Below, one piece after another: positions 5,786 to 6,994 of a stretch of DNA of 6,994 bases. The stretch comes from Bacteroidales bacterium GP3 (lineage in GTDB: Bacteria > Bacteroidota > Bacteroidia > Bacteroidales > Muribaculaceae): contig DAAK01000170.1 in assembly GCA_001701075.1 (NCBI GenBank), positions 1 to 6,994 on the forward strand, given 5' to 3'. Positions within the stretch are counted from its first letter, which is position 1. Each line of letters opens with the position of its first letter. Below the pieces are notes generated by a model. It was not told the DNA's origin and ran no database searches. It worked only from the letters and a program-made list of their open reading frames with translations. The translations under genes were made by a program, and so were the position numbers.

Positions 5786-6994
5786 TTAAGCGTACATGTT
5801 GATGATAGCTTCGTAGAGCTCCTGCTTGCCAGAAGTCTGAGCTGGTTCACCAACCTTGCGGCCGATTTCAGCGAGCTGTTCGAGAGTAAGCTTGCCTTCC
5901 TCGAATTCCTTACCTTCACCCTTGTCGAATGATGCGTAGCGGTCAGCGAGCATCTTCTTGTAAGGAGACTTCTCAAGAACGTTAGCAGCACATTCGAGAG
6001 CGCGAGCCATTGCGTCCATACCAGCGATGTGAGCGATGAAGATATCCTCGAGATCAGTAGAGTTACGACGAGTCTTAGCGTCGAAGTTTGTACCGCCATT
6101 GCCGAGACCACCATTGCGGATGATCTGCATCATAGCCTGAGTAAGCTCATAGTTGTCGATGGGGAACTGGTCGGTATCCCAGCCGTTCTGGTAGTCACCA
6201 CGGTTAGCGTCGATAGATCCGAGCATACCGTTGTCGACAGCAACTGCGAGTTCGTGTTCGAATGTATGGCCAGCGAGAGTAGCGTGGTTAACCTCGATAT
6301 TTACCTTGAAGTCTTTTTCAAGACCATGAGCTTTGAGGAAACCGACTACAGTCTCGGTGTCAACATCATACTGGTGCTTGCTGGGCTCCATTGGTTTAGG
6401 CTCGATGAGGAATGTACCGGTAAAGCCTTTGCTGCGAGCATAGTCGCGAGCCATGGTGAGCATAGTAGCGAGGTGTTCTTTCTCACGCTTCTGGTCGGTA
6501 TTGAGGAGGCTCATATAGCCTTCGCGGCCGCCCCAGAATACGTAGTTCTGACCACCGAGTTCGATAGTAGCGTCGATAGCGTTCTTGATCTGAACAGCTG
6601 CGCGGGCAACAACGTCGAAGTCAGGGTTTGTGGCAGCACCGTTCATATAGCGGCCATTGCCGAATACGTTAGCTGTGCCCCAGAGGTTCTTGATGTTTGT
6701 ACCCTTCATCTTTTCCTTGATGTAAGCTACGACAGCCTTGAGATTAGCTTCATATTCCTCTACAGAGTTGCCTTCTTCAACGAGGTCAACATCGTGGAAG
6801 CAGAAGTATTCTACACCAAGTTTCTCCATGATTTCGAAGCCAGCGTCAACTTTGTTTTTGGCGCGTTCTACAGCATTCTCACCTACATTCCAAGGGAATT
6901 TCTTTGTGCCACCGCCGAACTGATCGCCGCCTTCAGCGCAAAGAGTGTGCCACCAAGCCATAGCGAACTTGAGCCATTCCTTCATTGGTTTGCC
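5786..6994 (-). CDS. xylA: Xylose isomerase (D-xylose to D-xylulose), 5'-truncated by the window edge
   Basis: This cytosolic metal-dependent enzyme converts xylose to xylulose, the entry step to the pentose phosphate pathway. 402 residues are visible. The ATG at 6985 is internal: the frame continues upstream as GKP, and the family has about 37-40 further N-terminal residues here. Counting from that Met, the catalytic pair is His64 and Asp67 (CFHDVDL). Metal ligands are Glu195 (LIEPKP), Glu231 and His234 (NIEVNHATLAGH), Asp259 (GSIDANRGD), Asp270 and Asp272 (GWDTDQF) and Asp302 (NFDAKTRR). All sit at a constant offset of 37 from the E. coli numbering as I recall it, so no insertion or deletion disturbs the active site. 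It is a class II (long) form very close to Bacteroides and Prevotella enzymes. Arg codons are mostly CGT/CGC, suggesting high expression. It lies first in the minus-strand run with GH67 and GH35. Confidence 0.98.
   Translation of the reverse strand, partial: GKPMKEWLKFAMAWWHTLCAEGGDQFGGGTKKFPWNVGENAVERAKNKVDAGFEIMEKLGVEYFCFHDVDLVEEGNSVEEYEANLKAVVAYIKEKMKGTNIKNLWGTANVFGNGRYMNGAATNPDFDVVARAAVQIKNAIDATIELGGQNYVFWGGREGYMSLLNTDQKREKEHLATMLTMARDYARSKGFTGTFLIEPKPMEPSKHQYDVDTETVVGFLKAHGLEKDFKVNIEVNHATLAGHTFEHELAVAVDNGMLGSIDANRGDYQNGWDTDQFPIDNYELTQAMMQIIRNGGLGNGGTNFDAKTRRNSTDLEDIFIAHIAGMDAMARALECAANVLEKSPYKKMLADRYASFDKGEGKEFEEGKLTLEQLAEIGRKVGEPAQTSGKQELYEAIINMYA

Noticed and set aside
5746..6114. Open frame of 122 codons on the minus strand overlapping the xylA end
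   Set aside because: It is an out-of-frame shadow of xylA that runs into the AT-rich repeat; its Ser/Thr/Leu-rich product looks like a frame artefact.
5786..6985. ATG at 6985 as the xylA start
   Set aside because: The three codons upstream read GKP, matching the conserved context just before this Met in the family, and about 37-40 N-terminal residues of the enzyme would be missing.

Overview
The window is a xylan-degradation locus from a member of the Bacteroidales, most likely in or near Prevotellaceae or Muribaculaceae. The support is a xylose isomerase of the Bacteroides/Prevotella type, a GH10 xylanase carrying carbohydrate-binding modules before its acid/base region, a short C-terminal tail resembling the Bacteroidetes type IX secretion signal, and AT-rich intergenic repeats of a kind common in this order. 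The genus cannot be settled from the sequence alone.

Layout, left to right. Positions 2-1855 (+) hold the 3' part of a GH10 endo-xylanase gene that enters from the left edge. What remains is two CBM4/9/22-like modules, the C-terminal half of the GH10 barrel with both catalytic glutamates, and the sorting-like tail. Positions 1856-1976 separate two convergent transcription units and hold a perfect hairpin, a G-rich short repeat, a strong symmetrical (probably bidirectional) terminator and a 9-bp tandem repeat. On the minus strand, read from right to left, come xylA (6994-5786, 5' end outside the window), a 204-bp gap with four small hairpins and an AT-rich repeat, a complete GH67 alpha-glucuronidase (5581-3572), and a complete GH35/DUF5597 beta-galactosidase-like enzyme (3575-1977). 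The last two overlap by four bases (ATGA).

How the genes fit together (inference from family knowledge): the xylanase cuts glucuronoxylan outside the cell. GH67 then removes (4-O-methyl)glucuronic acid from the non-reducing end of the imported oligosaccharides. The GH35 enzyme probably removes a galactose decoration, perhaps one that caps the glucuronic acid. XylA converts the released xylose to xylulose in the cytosol. GH67 and GH35 have signal peptides and probably work in the periplasm.

I see no defence system, mobile element, CRISPR array, tRNA or rRNA. The main novelty candidates are the hairpin cluster upstream of GH67 (one hairpin could cover the ribosome binding site), the unusual module arrangement in the xylanase, and the tight coupling of GH67 to GH35.
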